From Voacanga thouarsii (lineage: Eukaryota > Streptophyta > Magnoliopsida > Gentianales > Apocynaceae), in NCBI GenBank assembly GCA_026120185.1, contig JANUWF010001491.1, positions 930,001 through 994,000 on the forward strand: a stretch of DNA of 64,000 nt, written 5' to 3'. The notes below the pieces were generated by a model. The model did no database searches, was not told where the DNA came from, and saw only the letters and a list, made by a program, of their open reading frames with translations. Position numbers and translations under genes: made by a program. Positions 1 through 10,140 of this stretch are shown piece by piece. The first letter of the stretch is position 1. Every line of letters begins with the position of its first letter.

Positions 1-492
1 ATTGAAGAGCTGATCGGATCTCTTCTAACTCATGAGATGAAACTTAAAGGATTTCATGAATCTGATGATTATGATAGAGGCAAAAAAGGGATAGCATTGA
101 AGGTTGAAAATGAGGATGAAAAAATAAGCCTGTTGGAAAGCAGCGAGGGCATGAAAATGGAGAATGATGATTTGGCGATGATAGCAAAAAAATTCAGAAT
201 AATGTTCAACAAAGGAAATTACAAAAGAGGAAGGAAGTTTATGAGAAAGAAAGGACAAACCTCAGGATTCAAACCTCAATGTTATGAATATAAAAGCACT
301 GATCACTTCATTACCAACTATCCTATTGCAAAAGGTAAGGAAGGAAGAACGTTTGAAAAGAAGAAAGATCTGAAGGCAAAGAAAGGTAAAGGATTGATGG
401 GAACTTGGGACTTAAATGAAACTGAGTCCGAAGATGGAGATTCTGAAGAAGAAAATGCCAACATATTCTTCATGCTTTGGAAAATGAGGTAA
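1..492 (+). pseudogene. Copia-S gag, middle part with zinc-knuckle remnant
   Basis: Gag coats the element RNA inside virus-like particles. The frame is open from base 1 (no start in the window) to a stop at 490-492. The opening residues IEELIGSLLTHEMKLKGF fit the end of a plant copia gag domain. A basic stretch follows, then CYEYKSTDHFITNYP, a decayed CCHC knuckle in which the second cysteine is tyrosine and the last is tyrosine. A K/E-rich tail (GRTFEKKKDLKAKKGKG) ends in an acidic run. The next gag piece is in another frame, so a frameshift lies close to 480. RNA binding by this knuckle would be lost. Confidence 0.75.
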
Positions 493-1172
493 ACTCTTCT
501 ACATCTAATTACATGCCTAATTCGCTTATATCTATGACTGAAAAGCATGTTGATCTAAATAAGCTATTAAGTGATATGTTTCATAAATTAAAAAAACTGT
601 CCAGAAAAAATAAAGAAATAAAGTTAAAGATTAAATGTTTGATGGAAGAAAATGAAGTATTGATAAATGATAACAAAATCTCTCTTGAGTCATATATGTG
701 TGCTATCATTGAGAAAGATGTGATCATGACTGCTTTGAAATATGCATATTTGGAAAATAAAAATTTGTGTGATAAAATTCAAAATCTTGAAGGTATGGTT
801 AGCACTTTTGGTGATATGAAAATTAGAGTCAATGATTTTACCAATTGCAGTGAAAAATTCACAAATGGTAAAAGTAATATGAAAAAGTTACTCGGAACTC
901 AACATCAAATTGGTAACCGGAATGGCTTAGGATATAGACATGAGGATAAGAACAAAATTTACAAGCCCATATTTGTTTATGCTAGAAATCAAAGTGGCTT
1001 AGGATATGAACATGAGAATAAGAACAAAAAGAACAAGTCTCAATATGTTAAAACTACTTTATCTTACAGTATACACAAAGCTTGCACATATTGTGAAAAA
1101 CTGGGACATATAGTTTCAAGATATCATATTAAAGAAAAGTGGAATCCGATGGAGTTACATTCTGGAAAATAA
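477..1172 (+). pseudogene. Copia-S gag C-terminal half, coiled coil and second knuckle
   Basis: An open frame of 231 codons continues gag after the frameshift near 480. Residues from about 30 to 110 are rich in K, E, L and N with heptad-like spacing, as in the coiled-coil gag tail of Sireviruses. A short internal duplication is visible, GLGYRHEDKNK and GLGYEHENKNK about 27 residues apart. Near the end, CTYCEKLGHIVSRYH is a knuckle-like motif (C-x2-C-x4-H) with the last cysteine changed. Protease should follow directly and does so with broken frames. The ATG at 477 is not a real start; the protein would be one polyprotein. Confidence 0.7.
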
Positions 1173-2640
1173 AAGGAAATGTTACTAACCTTGATGGACC
1201 CAAGAAAGTATGGATATAAAAAATCATTCCCCCTTCTTATATATAGGCACAGTCTTTGAGCTTCACCAAGTGGTTCTTGGATGGCGATTATTCAAGACAC
1301 ATGACTAGAAACGCAACTTTGTTAGAGGATATTTAGACCATAAATGAACGATTTATTACATTTGGAGACAAGAAGAAAGGAAAGATTTTGGGCATTGGTA
1401 ATATTGGTAAAGGTTCCCTGACAATTATAAAACAAGTTTTACTTATTGATGATTTGAAATATAACTTGCTTAGCCTTAGCCAACTTTGTGACAATGGTTG
1501 CAAAGTCATCTTTGAAAAGGATTCTTATTCTATACTTGACAGTGCAAATCTCAAAACAATCTTTACTGACAAACGTATGGAAAATATATATGTGTTTTAT
1601 CTAATTGACCATGAAGCTAATGGAATTAGATGCCTATCCGTACATGACAATGATGGTTACCTTTGGCATAGAAGATTAGGTCATGTATCTTTTGATTTGC
1701 TAAATAAATTATCTTCAAAAGAACTTGTTAGGGGACAGCTAAAAATGAAATTTGATAAACACAAAATTTGTGATGCATGTCAGTTTGGGAAACAAATCAA
1801 ATCCTCTTTTAAACCAAAGAAAATGATTTCTACCTCAAAACCACTCGAATTAATTCATATGGATTTGTTTGGACCTATGAGGACTGCTAGTGTTGGAGGT
1901 AAGAAATATGCATATGTCCTTGTAAATGATTTTTCTAGATTTACTTGGACTTTATTTCTTGGAAAAAAAAGGATGAAGCCTTTTTTGAATTTTCAAAACT
2001 GATTAAACGCGTCCAAAACTCATTGGATGCAAACTGATTTATATTAGAAGTGATAATGGTAAAGAATTCTACAATAGTGAATTTACTCACTTCTGTGATG
2101 AAAATGGAGTCTTTCACAATTTTTTAGCAGCAAAAACCCCTCAACAAAATGGTGTTGTTGAAAGGAAAAAATGCACTTTGAAAGAAATGGCTAGATCAAT
2201 GCTTTGTAAAAATATCTTTCCAAAATATTTTTAGGTGGAAGCTGTTAACATAGCTTGCTATATAATGAACTGAGTTATGCTAAGACTATTTTTGAGAAAA
2301 ACTCCATTTGAACTTATGTTTGAAAAAACTCCATCTATCTCTTCTTTTAGAGTATTTGGATGTAAATATTTTATCCTAAATACCCGAGATAATCTTGGAA
2401 AATTTGATATCCGATGAGGCCATATTTCTTGGTTATTCTTCCAACAAAAAGGCATATAGAGTATTTAACAAAAGAACTCTTTGTGTGGAAGAATCCGTGC
2501 ATGTTGTCATTGATGAATCTAATATTTATACTTCAAAAAGAGATGACGATGATGTAGGAAGTTCAAAGAAAGTCAAGTTAGATCAACTATAAGCTATACT
2601 TCTAGACACTCATGTAAAAGAAGAAGATATTGAATAGTTG
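1173..2640 (+). pseudogene. Copia-S protease and integrase
   Basis: Protease cuts the polyprotein and integrase joins the cDNA to the host chromosome. The protease active-site region is KWFLDGDYSRHMT near 1268-1306, with the usual D-S/T-G triad changed to D-G-D. An open frame at 1388-2002 holds LSLSQLCDNGCKVIF and the HHCC zinc finger (HRRLGH ... CDACQFGK). The first catalytic aspartate is in HMDLFGPM. After a frameshift near 1975, RSDNGKEF and QNGVVERK supply the second Asp and the Glu of the DDE triad. A stop interrupts near 2233. The C-terminal part with FLGYSSNKKAYRVFN is at 2395-2592. Confidence 0.85.
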
Positions 2641-2689
2641 TAAGCTGAACAAGGAAAAGAACAAACGGAACATTCTACAAATTAACAAT

Positions 2690-4334
2690 TGCTAAAAGAC
2701 TGGAAATACAAAACAGGTCATCCCAATGAACAAATTATTAGGGATCCAAACTATGGAGTTAAAACTACATAGTATTTCGTTGACAATTTTGCTCTTCTTT
2801 CAAATATTGAACCTAGCTACATTGATATCGCATTGCATGATAAATTTTGCATTATTACTTTGCAAGAAGAGTTGAATCAATTCGAAAAAAAATCAAGTTT
2901 GGAAACTTGTTCCTAGACCTCTTGATCGTCCTGTTATTGGTACAAAATGGGTATTTAGAAATAAACTTGATGAAAATGGGGTTGTGATTAGAACTAAAGC
3001 TAGATTAGTCACCCAAGGATTTAATTAAGAAGAAGGTATTGATTATGATGCGAGATTCGCTCCGTTGCTAGACTAGAATCCATGCGAATGCTGCTTGTCT
3101 TTTCATCCTTTAAAAATATCATGCTCTATCAAATGGATGTCAAAAGTGCCTTTCTAAATGGCTTTATTGAGGAGGAAGTATATGTTGAACAACCACCTGG
3201 TTTTATTCATCAGAATTTTCCAAATCATGTTTTCAAACTTTTTAAAGCTCTCTATGGATTACAGCAAGCTCCAAGAGCTTGGTATGAAAGACTTAGTGGA
3301 TTCTTGATTTCAAAAGGTTTTTCTAGAGGCTTGATCGATAATACCTTGTTCATCAAATCAGAAAATTCTGGTGATTTACTAATTGTTCAAATCTATGTTG
3401 ATGATATCATTTTTGGTGCTACTAACAACTCTTTGTGCAAGATGTTTGCTACGACTATGTAGCAAGAATTCGAAATGAGAATGATGGGAGAACTAAACTT
3501 CTTCATCGGATTGCAAATTAAGTAAACTAAGGATGAAATCTTCATAAATCAAGCTAAGTATTCCAAGAAGTTGCTCAAAAGGCTTGGAATGAATGAAGCA
3601 AAAGAAATCAACACACCTATAAGTACATCAATAAAACTTGATTAAGATGAAAAAGTTAAGAAAGTAGATGAACATAAGTATAGAGGTATGATTGGTAGTC
3701 TACTCTATCTTACTGCTAGCCAACCAGACATTATGTTTTCGGTAAGTCTTTGTGCTTGTTTTCAATCTTGTCCAAAGGAATCACATCTATGTGCAGTAAA
3801 ACACATACTCCAATATTTAATTGGCACATATGATTATGGATTATAGTATCCTCGCACTAATGCATTGATCTTATAGGATACACTGATGCAGATTATGCAG
3901 GCTGTAAAGTTGAAAGAAAAAGCACTAGTGGCCATTGTCAATTTCTTGGACACTTTCTCGTGTCATGGCATAGTAAAAAGCAGGGGTGTGTATCATAATC
4001 CACCATTGAGGCTGAATACATTGCAGTCGGGAGTTGTTGTGCTCAAATTTTGTGGATGTAGAATACGTTGCTAGACTTTAATCTTAATTTTAATTGTATA
4101 CCTATATTGTGTGATAATACAAGTGTGATAAATCTGACAAAAAATCCTATTCAACATTCTTGGACAAAGCATATAGAAGTTAAACATCATTTCATCCGAG
4201 ATCATGTGCTCAAAGGCGATGTGTGTGTTGAATATATTTCAACAGATGAACAACTTGCAAATATATTCACTAAACCTATAGCTGAGGATAGATTCAACAA
4301 TCTAAGAAGAGGTTTGGGAATTACAAAAATCTGA
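2690..4334 (+). pseudogene. Copia-S reverse transcriptase and RNase H
   Basis: These domains copy element RNA to cDNA and remove the RNA strand. The RT start (GTKWVFRNKLDENGVV) is near 2940. An open stretch at 3082-3462 holds QMDVKSAFLNGFIEEEVY, ALYGLQQAPRAWYERL and the catalytic YVDDIIFGAT. RNase H follows with RGMIGSLLYLTASQPDIMF near 3690 and ends with CDNTSVINLTKNPIQHS and WTKHIEVKHHFIRDHV. The tail DEQLANIFTKPIAEDRF stops at 4332-4334. Stops occur near 3028, 3075, 3460, 3524, 3643, 3846 and 3875. The RT core is well preserved, which suggests only moderate age. Confidence 0.9.
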
Positions 4335-4715
4335 AAACTAACTATGTGCCATAAGTCTTCTTTATGCAGGATTTGTGAAGAAAAAGTTTTTGAAAATAGT
4401 GTTTTGCATCCAAAACACACCGACATCTGATTTGGGCGTAGTATGTGAATCCAAATCCCCCATCCAAAATGCATTTAAGAAAAACACTCTTTTCGATGAT
4501 AATTTTGGATTGGGTCAAGTTCCAAAATGCAACATTAATATTTTCCTCATTCCGAATTTTGAATTTCAAAAAATTAGTTTACGCATTCTTCTAAACTTCT
4601 ATGAAAAATTTATATTTTCAAAGCACTTTATTTCACATTACTTAAAGACATTCAAAGCACTCTGAGTTTTTTTTTTTCTCAAAACCCTTGTAACCGTCTT
4701 TTCCAAAAATTATCT

Positions 4716-5222
4716 GTGTTCTTCTTCTTCAAAAACCAACAGTCCAAAAAAGTCATAATCTTACTGATGGCAAAGAAAAAATATTCGGTTCCAAAACCAA
4801 AGAAGGGTCACAAAACATCTCCGAAGATGAAGAAAAAGAGTTTGGGTTCAAGCAAAGCAAAAGAAAAAGAAATTTCTCCTCAATCGGACTTCTCTGCATC
4901 TCACTATGGTTCCTCTGAGTCGTCTCCAGAACAAATGAGTTCTGAAAATCTAGTACCTCGCTTCATTAACTCTAAATGTGAGACTGAGTATAATGATTGG
5001 GTGTCAAGAAATAGGACGATTATCTCTAGTTACCGTATTAATCAATCTACTTTTATGAATCTGTCAAATATTCTGGACATGTTTGATCACATAGGATGGG
5101 GTATTTTACTGACTATTGATGAGAAATTATTCACTCCTTTTATCTGGGAATTTTATGCTAATTTAAGAAATGGTAGACTTGAGGAAACTGAGGGTGGATT
5201 CAAATTCATTGGTATGTGTTGA
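4716..5222 (+). pseudogene. Copia-S envelope-like region, N-terminal part
   Basis: The frame is open for 168 codons; the likely start is the ATG at 4767 (MAKKKYSVPKPKKGHK). A very basic K/S-rich leader of about 50 residues is followed by the PRFINSKCETEYNDWVSRN region and WGILLTIDEKLFTPFIWEFY. The W-F-Y-A-N-L block resembles the plant transposon protein domain found in Sirevirus envelope-like reading frames. No signal peptide or clear membrane span is visible, so 'envelope' is only the family label. The function in plants is unknown. The frame is broken at 5220 and continues in other frames to about 6340. Confidence 0.65.
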
Positions 5223-6340
5223 GGGTGAAAGACAAAGACATTGAGTTTGATCATCGACTGATAAATAGGATATGTGATGTGAGAGATGCTGGGATTTAAT
5301 ACTTTGAGTAAAATAAATTTCCTAAAGGAAATGATATTTTTGTTCCAAAAAATTTTGAGAAAATCTTCACTGGTGGGAAGAACCTTGGAAATTATGGAAA
5401 TAGAAGCACGAAGTGGCTTAATGGGGTTGGACAAATTTTGCACCATATAGTGTCTACCACGGTGGTACCTAGCTATGGACATAAAACCTCCATAGGCATT
5501 CTACAGATGGTAATTATGTTAGCTCTAGCAGAAGGTAGGTAGATAAACTTCGAGTTTTTAGCAACAAAATTGATGTTGCAGTCAAGGAACACTTCAAGTA
5601 AAGCTCTGCCTTATGGAAATATGCTGACCAAAATGTTTAGTTATTTTCAAGTTGATTTAAATTCTGCTCCTAGTAATCCATCCAAGATAAATGTTTATAG
5701 CTTTGATTCTTTTGAAAGGGTGGGTTATGTGAGGGAAAATAATGAATAGAAACTGATGAGAGATACTGCAAGAAAGGAAAGGGAAAATTTGATGAAGATC
5801 AAAGATGAAGGAAAGTTTGTTCCTAGTGCAGGAAAAAAAAAAGGAAAATTGATGATGTCCTTCAGGCAGAATCTTCTGCCAAAGGAAAAGATCAAGATGC
5901 AGGCTTATCCGAGAGTATACTTGGTGCGATTAATTCTTTAACTATGAAATTGGACCTTCTCAGCTCTGAAATTCATAGTCATGGAAACATAATATCTGCA
6001 GTTGAAATGTCTGCTAAAATTACTGCATCAGTATCTTCCCCAATAGTATTTGCTCAAGAAAAGGATGAACCTATCTTAGAGGAAGAATCTGATCTCCCTG
6101 CTTCAGAAAAAGATCATACTCTTGAACCAGTTTAGAAACCATCTCCAATTAAGGAAACAGTAGCACCTTCTACTTCTCCTAAACTTAAATCTTCTGGAAA
6201 ACGATAGAAGTATGTTGTGGTGAAGAGAAAATCCAACAGAATTGTGGGTCCACACTCTAAGAAGGGTGCCGGTTCGAAAGCTGAAACGATTAACATCTCC
6301 TAGGCAGATCTGTTGGGCAGAATGATCCTCTGATGATCTC
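5223..6340 (+). pseudogene. Copia-S envelope-like region, rest
   Basis: Fragments in changing frames continue the envelope-like protein. TSIGILQMVIMLALAEGR near 5490-5540, the adjoining FEFLATKLMLQSRNTSSK and LPYGNMLTKMFSYFQVDLN near 5610-5665 resemble the domain often annotated as a putative plant transposon protein. A basic, then S/P/E-rich tail follows (EKDEPILEEESDLPASEKD near 6060). Several stops (5299, 5311, 5539, 5746, 6133) show decay. Its place between RNase H and the 3' LTR is where Sireviruses carry this region. Confidence 0.6.
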
Positions 6341-7488
6341 TCAAACAATTTACTTTCTACAAATTTGAACAATTTACTTTTCTATTTTTAGATTATGCTT
6401 TGGGATAATTGTTGCTGCTTCTAGATACTTATTTATTTTCAGCATCTTTCTTATATTATGCATATTTCCTATCTGTCTATTTTCTGCATATTATTTTTTG
6501 CTCTTTTTCTGATATTCTTTTTTTTAATTGATGACAAATGGGGAGAAAATATAGACTGTATGACTAATAATATATGGAAATATCTGGACTATCTTGGATC
6601 TGAACTGCATGAACTGTTAAGACTATCTAATATGAACTATTATTAATTGTTATGAACTGTTATGAATTGATATGAACTGTTATGATTGATAATTGCATGA
6701 ATGGTTATGAGAAGAACTTATATGATTTGATCTGAACTGCATGAATAATTGATGGATTTGCTGGATATGATTATTGACAAATGATTGAAAATCTTTTGCT
6801 TGGAAAGTAGGAATAATTTCTGACTAAACTTGGGTTTAGGACATTCAATTTATGATTACTCAAATTTTATTCAAAAGTATTTTCTTTATGTTAAAGGTAT
6901 CTTTAAGACTACATTCTGTGATAAAATCAATTTTTTTAGTAAGATAGATTCCTTAAAACATTCCTTGAAAAAAAAAAAATCGTAAAATCCATTATTTCGT
7001 GCATTGTGTCATGGGGAGTTTTGGACTTAGATCTTTTTAATCCAAACAAATGTTCTTCTAAGAAGTCATATTGAATTGAGAACATACCTTTTGGACTTCT
7101 AAACTCTGTATCGAAAATGGATTTCTGAAAAAAAGTCGTTTTATAAACACTTGTAATACTGTTTTGGACATACGTTTTGGACGAACAAATCTCGATTTTT
7201 GCTTTTCCTTCTTATGTTAATATGTTCATATAAACAAATATTTAGGGGGAGCATCTTATCCTATGACTTGTCTACTCTCTCTTCTTTATCAAAACATTTT
7301 GAATATTCATATAGAGATATAAAAGGCTTTAGGTTCATTGAGTTATGCTTACAAGCTGATGCTTAAAATCATCTATTTCACAAGCTCTCTTTGAGACCTA
7401 TACTATGAGATTGCATTTTTTTTTTATTGGCATCTCTTTCGTTCAACATGTTCACTCATTACATAGCATTTTATGTTTGTCATCACTT
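6341..7488 (+). other. Copia-S 3' untranslated region
   Basis: This is AT-rich and non-coding. It lies between the envelope-like region and the polypurine tract. It contains a small degenerate repeat at about 6597-6745 and two poly-A runs. No reading frame of weight is seen. Confidence 0.55.
6597..6745 (+). repeat. Degenerate short repeat, ATGAACTGTTA-like units
   Basis: Variants of TATGAACTGTTATGAAT recur with irregular spacing (for example at 6643-6690), mixed with GATATGAACTG and TGCATGAATGG. It is a short decayed tandem array inside the Copia-S 3' untranslated region. Confidence 0.6.
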
Positions 7489-7501
7489 ATAAAGGGGAGA
7501 T
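7489..7501 (+). other. Polypurine tract of Copia-S
   Basis: AAAGGGGAGA lies directly before the TGTTAG that opens the 3' LTR. This is the usual plus-strand primer for retroelement cDNA synthesis. Confidence 0.8.
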
Positions 7502-8750
7502 TGTTAGCCCTAAGGGCTTTCTCCTATGTTTAGACTTATAACAAACAATTATATGAACTAACTTCTTAATCTATTGTGATAGGACATGTTTGACCACTAT
7601 TCTTCTAAGGCATTTAGATATGATTGTTTGGCAACTCTTTCATGATTGAATTCAAGTATGGAAGGTCAAAGAGAAGAACGAAGTATATGGAGTTGCATAT
7701 CAAGAAGTTCTTATAAGAAGAATTTTAGAATAGGAAGTATTATTAAGGTATTTCATTTAATTCCTATGTCTTTTTATCTTTTGATTTATTTGACTTTACA
7801 TTGAAGCACCAAAGGAGAAAATTTCAAAGTTTTTGAAAATCTCAAAATTTTGGATTGAATAGTTTGAATCCAAAAGATTCATCCAAAATCTTGTAAACTG
7901 TGTTGAAATGTTTCTGCCTAGAAAAGTGCCATTTTAAACTTACCTTTTGGATGTATTGTTGTCCAAAACCTGAGTCTAAAATATGGATAAGTTTAATAGA
8001 AAATTATAGCCATTTTTTTATAGCCGTTGGCACTTCACCTTTTGGCTCTATAAAAAGCCTCTAAGCAAGATTAGACATAAGATTTTTGAAACATTCTTCT
8101 AAGAAACACTATTGCTTAATGTTTTCAAAAATCTCCTTTTATCAAGTTCTTTAAAGTGAATTCATATTGTGTGAAAAGTAAAAGTGTTTGTACATTGTAT
8201 CTTAGTGAACATCTGCTCAAATAAGTGTACTTTTACTATTCTATTGAAATTCAATATTCATTGTAGTATAAGGTTATGGTGTAAAATCCAGTTGGGGTGA
8301 GCCTTATTCGGTGAATGTATCAAGGTTATAGTGTAAAACCCAGTTGCAGTGAACCTTGATGTGATTGTTTGATTGAGAGGTTTTGAAAAACCTAGTGCGG
8401 TGATCCTTTGTTGTATGTTGTATAGTTTCATTTCATTAAGTGGAGTAAATGAAATCTGGTTGAAAATCCTTAAGTGTGAGCTTAGGGTAGTGGACGTAGA
8501 TCTTGGTAGATCGAACCACTATATATTCCTTATCTCATTTCTTTTCGTTAATTATTTATTGCTTCGAGTTTCTTTCTTTGTCTGAATCTAGATATATATC
8601 TAAGAGTTCTTGGATAACTTTCTTTGTTACCATAAAGTCTGTCCAAGTAACTTGATGATCATCATTATTTTGTATTTCAGACGAGTCGGAAAAATTTTTT
8701 TAGCTTGCCAAAAACCTTATTCAAACCCTCTTTATGGTTTTTCACAACCA
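7502..8750 (+). repeat. LTR-S, 3' LTR of Copia-S
   Basis: It starts TGTTAGCCCTAAGG just after a polypurine tract. A TATA-like box (CTCTATAAAAAGCC) lies at about 8043-8058, as expected for the start of the R region. The 3' end is placed at ...TTCACAACCA (CA end, 8750). No second LTR is in the window to confirm it, so the right edge could move by tens of bases. Length is about 1.25 kb. Confidence 0.7.
8270..8405 (+). repeat. Tandem repeat inside LTR-S
   Basis: Two clear units of about 36 bases (8270-8306 and 8322-8357) share AAGGTTATRGTGTAAAA and CAGTTG...GTGA.CCTT. A third weaker unit (AGGTTTTGAAAAACCTAGTG) begins near 8376. Such short repeats downstream of the TATA box are common in Sirevirus LTRs. 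Confidence 0.65.
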
Positions 8751-9522
8751 TTTTAGTATATTTTACAAGAAAAATGATTTTTCACAAATAAAACTTTGGA
8801 CTAAAGTCTCTTAAAAGTTTTAAAAGAAAATTTTGAATCATTAAGTTCTAAACTAAGTAAAATTAATCCATAGAAAATCTGTTAAAGGATTTTACCATGA
8901 CATAGAGATTTATAGATTTAGATATTTTACAAGAGTTAAGGGATACTTAATGAAATATTTTCAAAAGGACATTTTTTTGAAAACTCTTGTTTTGTAGGAC
9001 TAATTGGGAGAGGGGTTCCAATGGCCCCATGGCTTCTAACATAGTTCTTAATAGAGATCGTAGATCTACTCGCATCACCCTAAGAGTGAACCAGCATAGG
9101 ATGGGAATTTCACAAGGGTATAGACTTAATGGATGTACATAATTGATGCCCAAGAAACATACTATTATTGGCTAGCCCAGGATAGAGGTTATAGTGTGAG
9201 GATTGTCCATGGAAAATGAGAAGAAATAGTCATTCCCTCGATAGAGTTATCTTCTGGATCGTTATCTAGAATGGTAGTCAATTTGTGATGGTTAACACAC
9301 TTAGCTTAGGAAACCATAAATCTTCCCAAGAAGCTTTGTCAGTTTTCATAAGAGTCAAACTGATCATATTAAAGATAATCATGATATTATAAACTATTGT
9401 CATTTTTAATATGAGGATAAACTGCACAAATTATTTCTATTAAACAAATTGAGAATTTTCTTTTATTTTTGATTTTCAGAAATGGATGGTGGAGGTTTTT
9501 TCAGTCCTTCGGCCATTATTCA
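8751..9522. other. Unassigned stretch between two copia LTRs
   Basis: The sequence is AT-rich and has no convincing reading frame, primer-binding site or similarity to the other repeats here. A TTTTGATTTTCAG before AAATGG near 9467-9484 looks like a splice acceptor, but nothing else supports a gene. It may be pre-existing DNA or a decayed element leader. Confidence 0.4.
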
Positions 9523-10140
9523 CTGCAAGAATAAGCTAACAGGTCCAAACTAAAGGTTAAAATGCCTAAAAGATATGCAAAAATAGTGAAAAACATAATA
9601 GCAGAAAAATGATATACCTCTGCGTTTTCTTACTATTTGCGATGTGTGAACTGAAGGAGTTGTCTGAACCATTTCAAGCTGACTACTTGAAGCTTCTAGT
9701 ACTGATCATAACGTCTCAGGTTGTTGTCCTGCAAGCCTACCACTTCTTCTCATTTAACTCAAAGCTCTAAATCTTTCGTAATATACCTACCCCTGAAGGC
9801 TCGGTGAAAGACAATTGAGTAAAAGAAAATAGGTCGCTTCCTCAATCAATTGCAAATGAGCAATTACCAAAAGTGTAATTTTTTTTACTACTCTACGATT
9901 CAGAACTAAGAAAAAAAAAAAAAAAGAACAAGAGAGAATTGTCGAGCCTACAAAGATAATGAAAGATTGAGATGTTCGGGTTTTACTTGTTATTCCTTAT
10001 TCAATAGCCACAAACCATATTTACCTTGCTAAGGTATCAAACCACACCAGATGGTATCTTCAGTTTTCTAGGAGCTACCTTCGGATTTCAAAAACAAGAT
10101 AACAAAGCCCTGCTCTGCCAACATCTGCTGAGTATCCAAA
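9523..10140 (-). repeat. LTR-A of Copia-N, 3' terminal part
   Basis: This matches 37697-38290 on the same strand over its length. It is the terminal part of the LTR cut off by the solo LTR-A at 10141-11995. The end is placed near 9523 (TG on the plus strand, CA on the minus) by counting from the conserved exon donor. That edge is approximate. Confidence 0.65.
9618..9753 (-). pseudogene. LTR-A exon, copy 1 (one stop)
   Basis: Read on the minus strand from the ATG at 9753, the peptide starts MRRSGRLAGQQPETL. After one TGA it continues SVLEASSSQLEMVQT and ends ...IVRKRRG at a splice-donor-like CAGAG|GTATAT (9618/9617). The order of motifs (RRLAG, PE, EASSS, VQT, basic end) matches the other LTR-A copies. 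Role unknown. Confidence 0.5.

Larger units (their letters stand above)
1..8750 (+). mobile_element. Copia-S: Sirevirus-type Ty1/copia element, 5' part outside the window
   Basis: Gag, protease, integrase, reverse transcriptase and RNase H follow each other in copia order on the plus strand. After them come an envelope-like region, a polypurine tract and a 3' LTR. The long insertion between RNase H and LTR, the coiled-coil gag tail and the LTR with short internal repeats are the known marks of the plant Sirevirus lineage. The 5' LTR and gag start lie left of base 1, so no target duplication can be tested. All genes carry stops and frameshifts, so the copy is dead. Placement in Copia is near certain; Sirevirus rests on the envelope-like region and the RNase H tail. 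Confidence 0.9.

Noticed and set aside
8947..9153. Minus-strand open frame of 68 codons in the unassigned stretch
   Set aside because: Short, no motif and no similarity to known families; likely chance.
9467..9486. Splice acceptor before an ATG at 9482
   Set aside because: No exon, donor or reading frame nearby supports a gene.
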